Source of the DNA: Chlorogloeopsis fritschii PCC 6912
GTDB lineage: Bacteria; Cyanobacteriota; Cyanobacteriia; Cyanobacteriales; Nostocaceae
NCBI RefSeq assembly: GCF_000317285.1
Contig: NZ_AJLN01000045.1
Coordinates: 62,001 to 126,000 of the forward strand
Reading direction: 5' to 3'
Length of the DNA: 64,000 nucleotides
In this document: positions 45,801 to 54,127 of the stretch, piece after piece
Layout: each line of letters opens with the position of its first letter
Position numbering within the stretch: position 1 is the stretch's first letter
Notes under the pieces: generated by a model
What the model saw: only the letters and a program-made list of their open reading frames with translations
What the model was told of the DNA's origin: nothing
Database searches by the model: none
Translations under genes and position numbers: made by a program

Positions 45801-46161
45801 CGTTTTTGCTAAATAACAGAGCGTTTTTGATTTTATCTTCAGACGCGGAACGTCTTGCAAAAGACATCGCTCTTTATTGTATTCATATCTTCAATTTTAT
45901 CCATATTTGTCTTTTAAGAAGGCAGAAGGAAAGAGGATTGGACTTGTTTGTTCCATTTGTAGCGGGTGGTGCGCCACCTGTGCGGCTACTCTCTGGCGAA
46001 ATACAGGGAACGGGGGATGAGGAAGATTGAGTTTTATAAGATTTTGCTACAAACTGTAGTACAGGCTATATTCAACCTGACCAAAAAAACCGTGGTTTGC
46101 TTGCGCAAAAACCACGGCACTTGAACTTTAACTTTGCTTCTCGCTGATTTTGAATGAATTC
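45801..46161. other. Intergenic region between prfB and the Bax inhibitor-1 gene
   Basis: No gene supported. It contains GGTGGTGCGCCACC-type hairpins and the terminator described separately. Confidence 0.4.
46082..46117 (-). terminator. Rho-independent terminator after the Bax inhibitor-1 gene
   Basis: On the minus strand CCGTGGTTTTTGCGCAAGCA leads into AACCACGG and then TTTTTTT. The stem is 9 bp perfect with an extended inner stem. Confidence 0.8.
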
Positions 46162-46890
46162 TTAATCACGGCCATTAAGGGCGATTAGCAACCGTAGGAT
46201 AAAGATGAACAGATTGATATAAGTCAAGTACATTGACAAAGCTGCCGGTAAGTACTGATCGTTGCGATAGGTACGGGGCAGAATGTAAAAATCAACTACA
46301 GATGCGCCAGCAAACAAAAATACGCCCAAGCCAGAAATGCCTATTTCTAACCATGTTGGGGTGTAGACGCCAAACAGGGCAAACAAGAATTGCAAAAGTA
46401 CAACAACGAATAAAGCAATAATGCCCAGACGAATGGTTTTTGTTAAAGCCATGCCGTCAGATTCAGAGAGATTTGAACCAACCTGACGGGCGACAATAAA
46501 CGTGATGCCGCAACCAAGAGCAGCTAAACCAATCCCAGGAATGCCTACGCCCTCAGTTCTCAATGCCACAAACACTAAGCCACTAAGGGTATATCCAGAT
46601 AACAAACTGTAGGTTGCTAAAAGTGGCAGTGCAACGTTGTTTTGACCTTTTTCAGCAACGTTTTGGGCAACAAAAAACAGAATTAGTTCTAGAATAATTG
46701 CACCAATGAAGGTGGGAAAGAATAACCCAGGATTAGCACGGATAACTGCCAAACCACCGTAGGTTCCCAGTGCGGTTAATACTAAACCTCCTCCCAAGTA
46801 GGGTAAGGCATTAGCTATGACATTTGGGCCGACAAGGGCTTGAGTTTTGGCTTCACGGATAGCATCACGGAAGTTGCTAGTATTGCTCAT
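46162..46890 (-). CDS. Bax inhibitor-1/YccA-family membrane protein
   Basis: 242 residues with seven hydrophobic segments. The family layout is seen: a TYGGLAVI region, GYTLSGLVFVAL, then FAGASVVDFYILPRTYRNDQYLPAALSMYLTYINLFIFILRLL, ending with the Asp/Arg-rich C-terminus. BI-1 relatives act as Ca2+/H+-sensitive channels or protease modulators (FtsH partner for YccA). Monocistronic with its own terminator. Confidence 0.88.
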   Translation of the reverse strand: MSNTSNFRDAIREAKTQALVGPNVIANALPYLGGGLVLTALGTYGGLAVIRANPGLFFPTFIGAIILELILFFVAQNVAEKGQNNVALPLLATYSLLSGYTLSGLVFVALRTEGVGIPGIGLAALGCGITFIVARQVGSNLSESDGMALTKTIRLGIIALFVVVLLQFLFALFGVYTPTWLEIGISGLGVFLFAGASVVDFYILPRTYRNDQYLPAALSMYLTYINLFIFILRLLIALNGRD

Positions 46891-47606
46891 ATTTCACAAC
46901 TCGCTTTGTGTGACAACATTACTAAACTACTCTCATTTTTACTCAAATTTTCAGATCGCAATTAGTGCTTGAAGAATGCAGAAGTCAAAAGTCAGGAGCC
47001 AGCTTGGGAATTCTTCATTCTGAATTCACCAATTCTAGCTCCTGAATTCTGTTTGATAAATCTGCAGGAACGACCATTTTTGCTGCCTTTGTTAAAAAAT
47101 TAGAAAAATTTTTCATTAGCGTGTCTCAGTACCTTAACACTGTAAATTGTGGTTACAACTATAAAATTATTGAGATGATACAGATAACTAAATATCTGTG
47201 GCGAGAGTTTTTACTATACAAATAACACGAAAATTAGCCAGGTTAAAAACTAAGTTTATTAAGTATATAAAAAGAAAATTTTAGATTTAAATAAACAGAA
47301 CCCTAATTTTTCATTCTCATTATCTAATACATCTCATACTGAATAGATACTCTAAAAATATTTTTATATTTTTTAACTAAGCAAGGGAATACACACACAA
47401 TTGTTACAAAATTTCAATACTCTACAAATAATATTTTGTACAAACTAAGTGCGTGTAAATACTGGGATATAGGGGTAGGGTATACATAAGTTCAGTGAAA
47501 CAACGAATGGTGTAGCAAAGCTTTCCTAAGGACAATAATTACAGCTTAGGTGAAATTTTACGCAACTCCATTTTTTCAGAATAGGAGTTACTACAAAGGA
47601 ATTTCT
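46891..47606. other. Long promoter region upstream of sigF
   Basis: No gene supported in about 700 bp of AT-rich DNA. The proximal part holds GTGTAA-N14-GGGTAG (47453-47478), which resembles the B. subtilis SigB-type consensus, about 130 bp before the sigF start. Confidence 0.4.
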
Positions 47607-48389
47607 ATGGCAGTAAGTCAGTCCTCTATACGAGGTGATGGTATGGAATTATTGCAGTTATACCATCAGAATCCCTCTATTGAACTTCGTAATAAACTTG
47701 TAAGGTTACATATCGGCTTAGTACGAAAAATGGCTCATAAATTTAGCCATCAGTGTAATGAGCCTTACGAGGATTTAGAGCAAATTGGTTATTTTGGTTT
47801 GATTAGAGCTATTGAGCGCTTCGATCCGAGCCAAGGATATGCTTTTAGTTCTTTCGCTGTTCCTTATATTCGGGGTGAAATGCTGCATTTTTTACGCGAT
47901 CGCAGCACTTTATTAAAGATTCCCCGTCGTTGGCAGGAACTTTATAATGAAGGGCAAAAAGTTCGCAAAGAATTGGCAGAAATTTTGGGACGTCCTCCTA
48001 AAGATTCAGAAATAGCCAAGCAACTCAAAGTCTCCACCCAGGAATGGCAAGAAACCAAGTTGGCTGCTCAAAATCGGATGCCTTTGAGTTTAGATGCAAC
48101 TGTAGTTAACTACGTTGACTGCCAAATTACTCTAGGTGAAGCACTTCCTTGTCCTCGTTCGGTGGCAGAACAACAGCGAGAAGAAGAACGCCAACAACTG
48201 CAAGGGGCAATCTGTTTGTTAGAAGAAAAACCCCGCATGGCAGTGGAATTGGTATTTTTGAAGGAACTTTCTCGCAAAGACGCCGCTCAAAAAATAGGTA
48301 CTAGTCCGATGACGGTAACGCGGTATCTGCAAAAGGGAATCCAGGATCTAATGTCGATGTTACGTCCGCAGGCTCTACCAACTGGGTAA
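47607..48389 (+). CDS. sigF: Group 3 RNA polymerase sigma factor, SigF-type
   Basis: About 260 residues starting at MAVSQSSIRG (AAAGGA upstream). An upstream ATG at 47550 adds 19 residues but has no good ribosome site. Region 2 is seen as EDLEQIGYFGLIRAIERFDPSQGYAFSSFAVPYIRGEMLH. Region 3 includes WQELYNEGQKVRKELAEILG. Region 4 is SRKDAAQKIGTSPMTVTRYLQKGI. This is the SigF/SigB-FG class used for stress, motility or developmental genes in cyanobacteria. Convergent with dusA (9-bp gap). Confidence 0.88.
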   Translation: MAVSQSSIRGDGMELLQLYHQNPSIELRNKLVRLHIGLVRKMAHKFSHQCNEPYEDLEQIGYFGLIRAIERFDPSQGYAFSSFAVPYIRGEMLHFLRDRSTLLKIPRRWQELYNEGQKVRKELAEILGRPPKDSEIAKQLKVSTQEWQETKLAAQNRMPLSLDATVVNYVDCQITLGEALPCPRSVAEQQREEERQQLQGAICLLEEKPRMAVELVFLKELSRKDAAQKIGTSPMTVTRYLQKGIQDLMSMLRPQALPTG

Positions 48390-48398
48390 TGGTAAAGT

Positions 48399-49442
48399 TC
48401 AGCTAGTAGGGATGTTGACGTTTGATATTGCCGAAAATTCCAAGACTTGCATTAATGCTTCTCGTACCACATCAGAACCTGCTCCCAAACGGCAGGAATT
48501 TTCTGTCAGGTGACGCTTCCACACTCGACTACCCGGTTGCCCAGCAAACAGTTGTAGCATATGGCGAGTAATTTTATTGAGCTTGAGTCCCTTTGTTACC
48601 CAGTCATCAATATAAGAAAACATCGCTTCAGCAACTTGATGACGGTTAGGGGGTTGCACCGTCTCGCCGTAGATTTCACTATCTGCTGTGGCAAACAGGT
48701 AGGGATGATCGTAAGCAGCACGTCCAATCATGACTGCATCTACGAACTGTAACTGCTGTTGCACCTGTTTTAAATTGGTAATTCCACCGTTTATTTCAAT
48801 CGATAGGTAGGAAAATTCCTGCTTGAGACGATACACATCTTGATAACGCAACGGTGGGATGTCTCGATTCTCTTTCGGGCTTAATCCCTGCAACCAAGCT
48901 TTGCGTGCATGAACGGTAAAGCGTTGGCAACCTGTTTGTGAAACAACCTGGACAAAGTTTGCCATGTCTTCGTAGCGATCGCGATCGTCAATTCCGATCC
49001 GGTGTTTAACGCTAACAGGAATTTGAACAGCATTGAGCATTGCTGCCACACAATCTGCAACCCGTTGGGGTTGTGCCATTAAGCAAGCGCCAAAATTGCC
49101 ATCTTGCACGCGACTGCTAGGACAACCGACATTGAGGTTGATTTCGTCATAGCCCATATCTTCAGCAATGCGAGCGCATTCAGCAAGCTCTTTGGGGTTA
49201 TCGCCTCCCACTTGCAAAACCAGGGGTTTTTCTTGGGGTGAGAAGCCTAAGAGATACTGGCGATCGCCATGCAAAATTGCCGCACTTGTAACCATTTCGG
49301 TGTAAAGTAAAGTGCGACGTGTAATCTGCCGCATAAAATACCGAAAGTGGCGATCGGTACGATCCATCATTGGCGCAATACTCAAGGGGTAAACGCCGTG
49401 AGTAACTGATTCAGGTAAAGTGGCTGAGTGCAAACAAGTCAT
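48399..49442 (-). CDS. dusA: tRNA-dihydrouridine synthase A
   Basis: 347 residues, FMN-binding TIM barrel. SIAPMMDRTDRHFRYFMRQI, the catalytic-Cys segment NLNVGCPSSRVQDGNFGACL, SVKHRIGIDD and NGGITNLKQVQQQLQFVDAVMIGRAAY are canonical DusA. It reduces U20/U20a in tRNA. 3' end faces sigF. Confidence 0.95.
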   Translation of the reverse strand: MTCLHSATLPESVTHGVYPLSIAPMMDRTDRHFRYFMRQITRRTLLYTEMVTSAAILHGDRQYLLGFSPQEKPLVLQVGGDNPKELAECARIAEDMGYDEINLNVGCPSSRVQDGNFGACLMAQPQRVADCVAAMLNAVQIPVSVKHRIGIDDRDRYEDMANFVQVVSQTGCQRFTVHARKAWLQGLSPKENRDIPPLRYQDVYRLKQEFSYLSIEINGGITNLKQVQQQLQFVDAVMIGRAAYDHPYLFATADSEIYGETVQPPNRHQVAEAMFSYIDDWVTKGLKLNKITRHMLQLFAGQPGSRVWKRHLTENSCRLGAGSDVVREALMQVLEFSAISNVNIPTS

Positions 49443-49514
49443 AGATCACAAGTCTATCGCAACCGATGTCTTGTGGATTGAGAATTCAGGCTCACAAGTA
49501 GGAAAATTGAGAAA

Positions 49515-50462
49515 ATGCGAGAACTTTATCCACCAATTGAGCCTTATAGAGAAGGGAATTTACGGGTATCAGAAATCCATACAATTCATTTTGAAGAATC
49601 TGGTAACCCACAAGGTAAGCCTATCATTTTACTGCATGGCGGGCCGGGTGGAGGATGTCCACCCTATTATCGGCAGTATTTTCATCCCGAAAAATGGCGA
49701 TTGGTGATGTTTGACCAAAGGGGATGTGGAAAAAGTACACCCCATGCTGAATTGCGAGAAAATACAACTTGGGATTTGGTTAACGATATTGAAAAACTCC
49801 GAGAACACTTAGGAATTGTAAAGTGGGTAGTTTTTGGTGGCAGTTGGGGAAGTACTTTATCTTTAGCTTACAGTGAAACTCATCCCGAACGTTGCAAAGG
49901 ATTAATTCTGCGTGGCATTTTTATGCTACGGCAAAAAGAGTTACGTTGGTTCTATCAAGAGGGCACAAGCTATATTTTTCCCGATGCTTGGGAAGAGTAT
50001 TTAAAACCTATTCCTGTGGCAGAACGTGATGATATGCTAACAGCATACTACAAACGTTTAACCAGTCTTGATCTGCAAGTCAGGCTAGAAGCCGCTCGTG
50101 CTTGGTCTATTTGGGAAGCTAGTACTAGTAGACTATTTCCAGATCCAGAATTAATGCAAAAGTTTGGTGAAAATGAATTTGCTGATGCTTTTGCACGGAT
50201 TGAATGTCATTACTTTATTAATAAAGGTTTTTTTGAACCCGAAGATCAATTGCTTTTAAATGTTCATCGCATCCGCCATCTTCCAGCTGTAATTATTCAA
50301 GGACGTTATGATGTGGTTTGTCCGATGATATCAGCTTGGGAATTACATTGTGCTTGGCCGGAAGCAGAATTTATTGTTGTTCCTGATGCCGGGCATTCGA
50401 TGAGCGAACCCGGAATTCGCAGTGCTTTGATAGAGGCTACGGATCGGTTTGCTTGTTTATGA
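49515..50462 (+). CDS. pip: Proline iminopeptidase
   Basis: 315 residues, alpha/beta hydrolase. HGGPGGGCPPYYRQYFHP (oxyanion), FDQRGCGKSTPHAELREN, FGGSWGSTLSLAYSETHP (nucleophile Ser), and the C-terminal GRYDVVCP (Asp) and GHSMSEPG (His) give the full triad. It removes N-terminal proline. Divergent from dusA. Confidence 0.95.
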   Translation: MRELYPPIEPYREGNLRVSEIHTIHFEESGNPQGKPIILLHGGPGGGCPPYYRQYFHPEKWRLVMFDQRGCGKSTPHAELRENTTWDLVNDIEKLREHLGIVKWVVFGGSWGSTLSLAYSETHPERCKGLILRGIFMLRQKELRWFYQEGTSYIFPDAWEEYLKPIPVAERDDMLTAYYKRLTSLDLQVRLEAARAWSIWEASTSRLFPDPELMQKFGENEFADAFARIECHYFINKGFFEPEDQLLLNVHRIRHLPAVIIQGRYDVVCPMISAWELHCAWPEAEFIVVPDAGHSMSEPGIRSALIEATDRFACL

Positions 50463-50567
50463 CATACTCCCTGCACGTCAAACAGCGATCGCAATCAAGT
50501 TTAGAGGGCGATCGCGCAATCTTATAAAGGTAAAGATCCGTACACCAGTCAAGAAAATACCTATAAA

Positions 50568-50858
50568 TTAAGAAAACTCACTTTCAATATCTCTCGATTG
50601 ATGTAATACTCGGAAAATTTCTATGTCATCATTTATCTTTATGTAAAACACAACGTAAGGCTTAACAGGAAAACTTCTAAGTTCGTTCATTAAATCATCT
50701 CGCTTTTTGCCCAGATCGGGAAACTGAGCAAGCATTGGAAAACGATTAAGAGTTTGAGCTATTTGTTTGTCAGCTACAATTTGATTTTGTTGAGCTAGGT
50801 AAGTCCAAATATCTTCTAAGTCTTGTTCAGCTTGCCGAGAAATTCTATAGCGATTCAT
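50568..50858 (-). CDS. ParE/RelE-type toxin
   Basis: 96 residues. RISRQAEQDLEDIWTYLAQQN and RSFPVKPYVVFYIKINDDIEIFRVLHQSRDI are the ParE fold landmarks. The toxin probably blocks gyrase (ParE) or translation (RelE); this cannot be decided from sequence alone. Two bp downstream of its antitoxin gene. Confidence 0.88.
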   Translation of the reverse strand: MNRYRISRQAEQDLEDIWTYLAQQNQIVADKQIAQTLNRFPMLAQFPDLGKKRDDLMNELRSFPVKPYVVFYIKINDDIEIFRVLHQSRDIESEFS

Positions 50859-50860
50859 TG

Positions 50861-51205
50861 TCAGCTATCCTGATCTAGCTTACGCTGTCCTCGTGCCTTG
50901 ATATTTTCCAGCAAACGGGGTAGAGACTCGTCATCGTATTCGGTATATTCTCCATTCTTTAGCTGTTCGGCTGCGATCGCAATATCTCGCTGTAATGCTT
51001 CTAACTTTAGCTGACGCAGTTCCTCCTGTGTATGCTCAAGTCTATTTATCATTTCCTGAAAGGCACTTGCATCATGGATGACGACTTCTGCTTTGCCATT
51101 AACAGTAAGCACAAGAGGTGATTTAGTCGCCTTGATCTTCTCTAGAAACTGTTTGACGTTGCGCTTAAAGTCTGTAAGAGAGTGAATATGCTCTAGATTA
51201 ATCAT
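50861..51205 (-). CDS. Phd/YefM-type antitoxin
   Basis: 114 residues. HSLTDFKRNVKQFLEKIKATKSPLVLTVNGKAEVVIHDASAFQEM is the Phd/YefM DNA-binding domain, followed by a long charged tail (residues 52-114) that neutralises the toxin. Upstream gene of the pair, as is usual. It autorepresses. Confidence 0.87.
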   Translation of the reverse strand: MINLEHIHSLTDFKRNVKQFLEKIKATKSPLVLTVNGKAEVVIHDASAFQEMINRLEHTQEELRQLKLEALQRDIAIAAEQLKNGEYTEYDDESLPRLLENIKARGQRKLDQDS

Positions 51206-51400
51206 AAATTAAATACTAAATTGCGTACTTAATTAAGTTCCTATTCAATGCTATCAAAATAAGATTACTCTGCGATCGCTCGTAACCAATCAACGCCAGC
51301 ATTTTTGTTTCAACTTAATGTTGCATTCTCTTAAAAATCTGTTACATTACTTTACAGGCAGTTGCAACTGTTACAAAGCTTGAACTTTGGAGTTTTGCTC

Positions 51401-51580
51401 ATGTCAGGTTTCAAAAATTCTACTCCTACTGTTTCAGATGACCCTAATGCTATGCGTTTTGGGTTCACTCCTGAAAGTGAAAACTGGAACGGTCGCTTTG
51501 CAATGATTGGTTTTGTATCTGTCATTTTGATTGAAGTTTTTTCTGGTCAAGGCTTCCTCCATTTCTGGGGCATCCTGTAA
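51401..51580 (+). CDS. High-light-inducible protein (one-helix Lhc-like)
   Basis: 59 residues from MSGFKNSTPTV. The frame is open upstream, but the family and the hydrophobicity pattern support this ATG. ENWNGRFAMIGFVSVILIEV is the chlorophyll-binding ExxNxRxAMxGF helix. It binds chlorophyll and carotenoids in thylakoids and protects photosystem assembly under stress. A hairpin terminator follows. Confidence 0.93.
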   Translation: MSGFKNSTPTVSDDPNAMRFGFTPESENWNGRFAMIGFVSVILIEVFSGQGFLHFWGIL

Positions 51581-51614
51581 ATTGATGTAGTCTTTTTTGC
51601 CTTCGGTTGATTAA

Positions 51615-51637
51615 GCTCGGTTCTAGGTGAACCGAGC
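51615..51637 (+). terminator. Hairpin after hli
   Basis: GCTCGGTTC (51615-51623) pairs with GAACCGAGC (51629-51637) across a 5-nt loop. Few T residues follow, so termination is probable but not certain. Confidence 0.55.
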
Positions 51638-51877
51638 ATTGATGATAACTGGCTGTAACCTACGTGATTACCTAATACTTAGAACAATTGCTCTCATAAC
51701 TTTTTATAACGATTTTTATAACTTCTCTTCTAATATTTTCCTCCTATGTCAAGGTGGAAAGTGAGAGTTAATTCGGCGACAGCGTTTGTTTTTATTATTG
51801 ACAGGCTTTTCCTTTTGGTATTTACAGACTTTTCTCCGAAATCTACATCTCTGCACACTCATGATTTTGGAAAGATT

Positions 51878-52213
51878 ATGGAAAACAAGTCTTCATCAGT
51901 CGATACAGGGCAACAAATTCGCCGACCTGGCACTGAAGGGCTTGAAGAAGCCCAAGCCAAGCAAGCCGGGGCCAAATTCGAGTGGCATTTCGGCCGAATT
52001 ACTCGGTTGGGGTACTTTGAGATTGCTGGTGGCAGAGAAGTAACTATTGTCTGGGAGGAGGGAGGTGTCAGTTCCCAGCAGGGTGACATCACTGACGAGC
52101 AGTGGGAGATCTTCAAGCTGGCATTTTTGAGTACCGGACGGATCGCCGTGTTGAGCGATCAAGAAGGGGAAAGATGGATGCACGACTACCGCTTTTTAGA
52201 GGCCATGCGGTAA
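51878..52213 (+). CDS. Conserved cyanobacterial hypothetical protein
   Basis: 111 residues from MENKSSSVDT, preceded by GGAAAG. The longer frame from 51746 would add 44 residues with no ribosome site. Central FEWHFGRITRLGYFEIAGGREVTIVWEEGG and the C-terminal LSTGRIAVLSDQEGERWMHDYRFLEAM suggest a small soluble beta-rich fold. Function unknown. A strong terminator lies downstream. Confidence 0.65.
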   Translation: MENKSSSVDTGQQIRRPGTEGLEEAQAKQAGAKFEWHFGRITRLGYFEIAGGREVTIVWEEGGVSSQQGDITDEQWEIFKLAFLSTGRIAVLSDQEGERWMHDYRFLEAMR

Positions 52214-52328
52214 CGTTGGAACACACTCTCGGCTAACACTCTGCTGCACTGGAAGCAGATTCTAGCTTCTGTCTTAACTTCTTGGTGTCTGTGCTATTGC
52301 TAGTTAGAAGTACCTTACGAAAATTAGA

Positions 52329-52368
52329 AAACTCCTAGATTATGTATATCCAATCTAGGAGTTTTGCT
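52329..52368. terminator. Bidirectional rho-independent terminator
   Basis: AAACTCCTAGATT (52329-52341) and AATCTAGGAGTTT (52352-52364) form a 13-bp perfect stem with A- and T-tracts on either side. It lies between convergent genes. Confidence 0.85.
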
Positions 52369-52383
52369 TGCTAAAAAATGTAT

Positions 52384-52707
52384 CTAATGCTGGATCACAG
52401 TCCTGGGCCTACCGCCAACCATCTCGGTTGCGATTTCGTAGATATGCATGAGTACAACTGCGCCAATAAAGGCACCAACAGCTGTGGCAGCAACATCAAT
52501 GCTGCTCATTACCGCTACTACAGGCCAGACACGAACAAAAAGCCAGCCACCAAGGATTCCTCCAACAATACCAATAATCTTGGATGTCCACCATCGCCAC
52601 CAAGGTATATGTTCAATAGTGGCAGATGTTGAAACTCTACTTGGCATTAGTGGTGGCTGAGGACAAAATCCCACAAGCGCCCAAAATATCAATAGTGGTA
52701 GACTCAT
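52384..52707 (-). CDS. Small membrane protein (GlsB/YeaQ/YmgE-like size class)
   Basis: 107 residues with three hydrophobic segments. IIGIVGGILGGWLFVRV resembles the Gly-zipper helix of transglycosylase-associated proteins, and DVAATAVGAFIGAVVLMHIYE the second. The N-terminal helix is unusual for that family, so the assignment is weak. Function unknown. Confidence 0.55.
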   Translation of the reverse strand: MSLPLLIFWALVGFCPQPPLMPSRVSTSATIEHIPWWRWWTSKIIGIVGGILGGWLFVRVWPVVAVMSSIDVAATAVGAFIGAVVLMHIYEIATEMVGGRPRTVIQH

Positions 52708-52801
52708 TTAAGTTCCTCCTTACTATTGAACAAGTGAGCCATTTCTCGCTATTTACTTCCCCTACATTTGAGGAATATGTCTCTATAGAGACTGATATTT
52801 A

Positions 52802-52913
52802 GGCGTTGCTGAATCGCGGTATGAATTTGATGTGTAGAGACGCGATATATCGCGTCTGGGCAGGGGTTTTGGCATTACGAAAAATTATTTTCATAGCCTA
52901 AATCAGCAACGCC
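52802..52913. mobile_element. 112-bp MITE with 8-bp target-site duplication
   Basis: GGCGTTGCTGA (52802-52812) and TCAGCAACGCC (52903-52913) are perfect terminal inverted repeats, with further TATGAA matches inside. GATATTTA occurs directly on both sides (52794-52801 and 52914-52921). The centre holds the perfect palindrome AGACGCGATATATCGCGTCT (52838-52857). No coding capacity. Confidence 0.88.
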
Positions 52914-53123
52914 GATATTTATATTGTCTAATAAAGTATCTTATAACTACACATTTATTTAGCAATTAGCAATAAAAAAACAATCATATTTGCAATTATG
53001 CCAGTGCAATTCTTACACTAAGTTTTGTTTTGTTAAAAATTCTCTTGCACTTCTGACTCAATAGCTTTCTCAATCAAGGCATTTTATACTACATTTATAT
53101 TACAAAATATCTAGAGGTAAGCT

Positions 53124-53507
53124 GTGCTAGAGAGAAATAACCCTAGTCTTGTCCGCGCTTGCTGCTCCTTAGAAGGTTTATCGGTGGGAGATGCTTTTGG
53201 AGAGCGATTTTTTCTTCATCCAGATGTGGCAGAAAATTTAATTGCTGCTCGTGCCATACCAGAAGCACCTTGGTACTACACCGATGATACCCAGATGGCA
53301 CTTTCGATTGTATCTATCCTGCAAACATTTGGAAGAATTGACCAAGATAGCCTAGCATCCAGCTTTGCTCAAAGATATGAGATAGGACGAGGCTATGGCC
53401 CAGCAATGCATCGGCTGCTACGAAAGATACAAGATGGCGAACTTTGGCACCAGCTAGCTCCCAATCTTTTTAACGGACAGGGTTCCTTTGGGAATGGGGT
53501 GATTTAA
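53124..53507 (+). pseudogene. ADP-ribosylglycohydrolase, truncated
   Basis: GTG start. Residues 1-127 are the normal N-terminal third or half (EGLSVGDAFGERFF, PWYYTDDTQMALSIV, GRGYGPAMHRLLRKI). The frame ends right after QGSFGNG, where family members continue with AAMRVAPIG. Family enzymes hydrolyse ADP-ribosyl bonds using a two-Mg2+ site, and later Asp residues of that site are missing here. Truncated at a deletion junction with vapC. Confidence 0.85.
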
Positions 53508-53546
53508 ATAAACAATACAAGCATTAGTATCTAACAAATAAATCAT
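53454..53546 (-). pseudogene. VapC-like PIN toxin gene, 5' remnant
   Basis: MIYLLDTNACIVYLNHPIP is the standard PIN-domain start (first Asp of the active site). The next codons are not PIN-like and a stop follows at codon 31. Its ATG overlaps the stop of the antitoxin-like gene (ATGA), the usual vapBC arrangement. Confidence 0.8.
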
Positions 53547-53800
53547 TCAAATAGCGGCTCTCGTTCTTCGTATTCACCTTGGGGATATCTTTGAATTGGG
53601 TCATCTGCTAAACAACCAGCAGTCTGCTCAAAAAAACCAGGAGGCCAACCTAATTCTTGGGGTGTTTTTGGCTGTGTTGGTTTTTCTAGCGGTTGATAAA
53701 TCACAATAATTTCTACTTCTTTATCTGTTATTCCCACTGGGATATCTAAATGTAAAATCCCATCTGCTCCAATACGTTTTTTTAATTTAATACTCTGCAT
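53543..53800 (-). CDS. VapB-like antitoxin (orphan)
   Basis: 85 residues. MQSIKLKKRIGADGILHLDIPVGITDKEVEIIVIYQP resembles an AbrB/MazE-like beta-hairpin module, and the C-terminus (PPGFFEQTAGCLADDPIQRY) matches cyanobacterial antitoxins paired with PIN toxins. Its toxin partner is reduced to a 17-19 codon stub. The gene may persist as an orphan regulator. Confidence 0.7.
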   Translation of the reverse strand: MQSIKLKKRIGADGILHLDIPVGITDKEVEIIVIYQPLEKPTQPKTPQELGWPPGFFEQTAGCLADDPIQRYPQGEYEEREPLFE

Positions 53801-53833
53801 AGCTCATTATCCTTTAGATATTGAATTAAATAC

Positions 53834-54002
53834 TTATTGTCCAGCCTTAAAAACTTGTTCTGCCGTCAACTTTAACTCAGGGAAAGGAGATATAGTTTTA
53901 TCACCACCTCACAACTGACTGACCTGATATTTCCCATTAATTAGTTGATAAAGCGAAAAAGTGTGGGCATTGAGAAATAAAGATTCCCCTGATTCATCCA
54001 AA
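53834..54002 (-). pseudogene. Uma2-like (DUF820) C-terminal remnant
   Basis: Read on the minus strand: DESGESLFLNAHTFSLYQLI, NGKYQVSQL, one in-frame stop, then GGDKTISPFPELKLTAEQVF and KAGQ to a final stop. The FPELKLTAEQVF ending fits Uma2-type C-termini. No intact start. Confidence 0.45.
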
Positions 54003-54068
54003 TTGAACTACACTGCTGAACGTTTATTATACGGTTTAAGCCAGCTAGTAGAAAAAACTAATGAATAA
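54003..54068 (+). pseudogene. Short coding remnant of unknown origin
   Basis: LNYTAERLLYGLSQLVEKTN then E and a stop, an amphipathic helix-like C-terminus with good codon usage but no start. It abuts the Uma2-like remnant. Origin not recognised. Confidence 0.3.
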
Positions 54069-54127
54069 AACAGAATAATAGGGAATAGAAAATAGTTAAG
54101 TTCAATTTTCCTATTCCCTATTCCCTG

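Noticed and set aside
51746-51877. N-terminal extension of the hypothetical protein at 51878
   Set aside because: No ribosome site at 51746, while GGAAAG precedes the internal ATG; the hydrophobic extension looks accidental.
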